A stretch of DNA of 64,000 nucleotides, taken from assembly GCA_963210315.1 (NCBI GenBank), contig OY723239.1, forward strand, positions 1,831,501 to 1,895,500, in the 5' to 3' direction. Positions within the stretch are counted from its first letter, which is position 1, and every line of letters starts with the position of its first letter. Shown here piece by piece: positions 62,149-64,000 of this stretch. The position numbers and the translations under genes were made by a program. Under the pieces are notes generated by a model that was not told the DNA's origin, searched no databases, and worked only from the letters and a program-made list of their open reading frames with translations. The DNA comes from Rhynchopus euleeides (lineage: Eukaryota; Euglenozoa; Diplonemea; Diplonemida; Diplonemidae).

Positions 62149-63367
62149 GCGCTGCTGCTCCTCAGCAGGACGTGGGTCGGGGTGGGAGCTGCTTCAGGCC
62201 TAACTGCCGCCACACTTCACACCCTTCATGCCCTGCACTCACCGACCCCCTCCCCCACACCCTGCCAACACACCCCCTCCCCCTCCACCCCCCCCTGCCC
62301 GCCTCTCCCTGCCGCCTCTGCGTCCCCCATCCAGCCTGCATCTCCTTGGCCGCCTGCTCGCTCCTTCGCCTCCACCTCCCCCTGCCCGCCTCTTCACCCT
62401 CCTCGCTGCCGGCATACTTCACAAGATGTCCCGACCCACACGTTGCCTCTGTTGGATGAGCGGACCTGCATCGTACAGTCCACGAATGAAGTCCACGAAA
62501 TACCGCTGCACGAGAAACCGATCCACCCACACTGCGGCACTCTTTTCACAGCGGGCCTACTCTGTGCCGCTGTGTGTGTCTCACAGCTGTGTCACTGTTG
62601 TAACCAGTCTTGTGCGGCACACACACGCCCACACAGCTCGCTGTGTGTGTATGTGTGCCCCCCTGTCTTCCCATGAGCGCAATGAGCAATCTCTGTCGCG
62701 AGCGTTTTTGCTTGTGTCGGCACTGCCGTACCCCGCTGGTCGGCTCAACACCACGACTGTGTTCCAGGCTTTCACGCGTGTGTTCAGCTGCAGAGGGCTG
62801 CTTGCCTGTTGCAGCCGTGCCCTGCCCCGCTCCGCCCGATCATGGCGCTGCCCAAACAGCGCAGGGACAACTGCGCTTCGTTGCTGCCGCTCGCTTGAGT
62901 CACAGAGTCTCTGCGTTGTCGAATCTCTGTGCTGTGTTGGCCTGACCTGGTCTGGTCCGTGCATGTCCCCTTCTCTCGTGCGGCAGGTCCATGCCTGTTG
63001 TGGTGCCTTCTCTGAGCACTGTCGTTGGAAAGTAGGCGGTATTCTGAGGATCTTGTCGTAGACTTCCCAGCACCGTGTTGTGGTGTATCTGCTGCACTGC
63101 CTACCGCCTGTTGCTGCGTAATCAGGTGTCGGCATCTGGCATGCCGCTCAGCGGCGTTGCCTGTGATGTGTGTGCTGCACCCTGAGGGTGTCCTGTGCAC
63201 AGAAGGGTGTGGCCCTCAGAATGCCGAATCGGATTCAGGCCGCTCTATGTTAGAGAGGCCAAACCAGGTCGGCTCGTGTCGCCAAGTGACGCTCGGTGAT
63301 GGGAAGTGAGGTGCTTGATTGTCCTCCTGACACTGACACACCGTGCGGTGGTTGCCGGTGCGTGGTG

Positions 63368-63560
63368 CAGGAAGTCCTTCACGACGTCCGGCGATGCTGC
63401 GCCCCGTCCGCACACGCAGCACGAGGATGGTGCCCTGCACCTCGTCCCCGCCTTCCCCTTCCCCAGGAAGTCCTTCACGACGTCCGGATCCTCGCTTGCG
63501 CTTGTGGGGTGCGGCATCGTCACAACCGCCCCCACCGAGTACAGCGACTCCTTCACACGG
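63368..63560 (-). pseudogene. Scrambled fragment of the ADP-ribosyltransferase-like gene
   Basis: The minus strand of 63392-63560 matches 11700-11868 of gene A (VKESLYSVGAVVTMPHPTSAS onward). One G is lost in the GGGGAAGG run, shifting the frame, and then a 22-bp piece of the same gene (GACGTCGTGAAGGACTTCCT) is repeated at 63368-63391. The region with the essential Arg and Glu is missing. An adjoining minus-strand open stretch (about 63561-63727, FSGPNITAAKVTANNIAK) is not from gene A and is unidentified. Confidence 0.8.
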
Positions 63561-63834
63561 CAGGCGTGAGACGAAATCGGCACCCCGGTTTCACTTCCCA
63601 TCGCGTCCTTCACCCACGCTTTGGCGATGTTGTTCGCCGTCACCTTCGCCGCTGTGATGTTCGGGCCCGAAAAGCCATACACGTCAAAATTGCCTCTGTC
63701 CACACCCCGCAGTGAAGAACCATTCAATTCTCAACTCTCTGGGTATACGGGCAACCCTCGGGCATCCCGTCTCCCACATCGTTTCCCTCCTCTTGCTCAG
63801 GGCGAGGGTAATTACCGACGATCTGAGTGACGCC

Positions 63835-63898
63835 AAGTGATTGTGTCACCACTAAGTGATGGCGGTGACTGTAAGTGAAGGCAAACAGCCGTAAGTGA
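63835..63898 (+). repeat. Iterated AAGTGA motif at 19-20-bp spacing
   Basis: AAGTGA occurs at 63835, 63854, 63873 and 63893, each preceded by C or T and mostly followed by TG or AG. The spacing of nearly two helical turns would put the sites on one DNA face. More scattered copies lie at 63285-63310. It may be a protein-binding array or a decayed tandem repeat. Confidence 0.4.
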
Positions 63899-64000
63899 TG
63901 CTAAAATCACGCAAACATTGGGTCAGTCGCCTCTATCGATCTATTATATAAATACCATCAGCAGTCAAGGTGATGGTCTTGGGGTTTACATCACCTTAGG

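Overview
The window is nuclear DNA of a GC-rich, repeat-dense unicellular eukaryote. Evidence: a cytosolic HSP90 ending in MEEVD, GT-AG introns with a recurrent GTATG donor, a tyrosine-recombinase retrotransposon, a LINE remnant with RNase H, a hAT-type transposase and long poly-C/poly-G tracts. No bacterial operon layout or organelle genes are seen. The gag - tyrosine recombinase - RT/RNase H order is the arrangement I know from VIPER elements of kinetoplastids. The HSP90 reads like the euglenozoan type, and the four-pass protein near 51 kb has amastin-like topology. I therefore lean towards Euglenozoa or a relative (inference, moderate to low confidence). The frequent cis-introns argue against a trypanosomatid.

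Layout. Bases 1-17939 form a unit that is repeated almost exactly from 17940 to about 32004. Each unit carries (i) a VIPER/Ngaro-like element with split direct repeats (A1 - ORFs - B1 - A2 - B2) and a 53/54-bp minisatellite leader, (ii) a 0.5-kb dispersed repeat, (iii) a three-exon gene of unknown function whose first intron is filled by a TTTTCCTC microsatellite, and (iv) a large gene for a zinc-finger, ADP-ribosyltransferase-like, ankyrin-repeat protein. In the second unit the ankyrin array is cut at 32004 and joined directly to another copy of the gene's own upstream region. That copy drives a third, complete paralogue (32817-36053). Three related genes, A, B (chimeric and truncated) and C, therefore lie in tandem.

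Bases 37875-43382 (minus strand) hold a hAT-like transposase gene with a divergent ubiquitin-protease-like N-terminal region. It is split by a 1,631-bp TIR element (38668-40298) flanked by a perfect 7-bp target duplication. Without the insert the reading frame is continuous.

Bases 44043-51573 are the gene-like part: a two-exon pirin-like cupin protein with all four metal ligands replaced, the intact single-exon HSP90 gene, and a two-exon tetraspan membrane protein. A LINE C-terminal ORF (RNase H plus Cys/His fingers) follows at 54156-56633, and its 3' end also occurs as a fragment inside the pirin-like gene's intron. A 692-bp, nearly perfect AT-rich palindrome lies at 57415-58106. The rest, to 64000, is low-complexity and duplicated DNA with a candidate terminal exon, several short dispersed repeat families and a scrambled fragment of the ADP-ribosyltransferase-like gene.

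The loci do not form a pathway. They fall into selfish elements, one expanding ADP-ribosyltransferase/ankyrin family, and three single-copy-looking genes. The strongest candidates for something new are that family and its rearrangement, the split-direct-repeat retroelement with its unusual ORF junctions, the hAT/protease-like fusion, and the giant palindrome.
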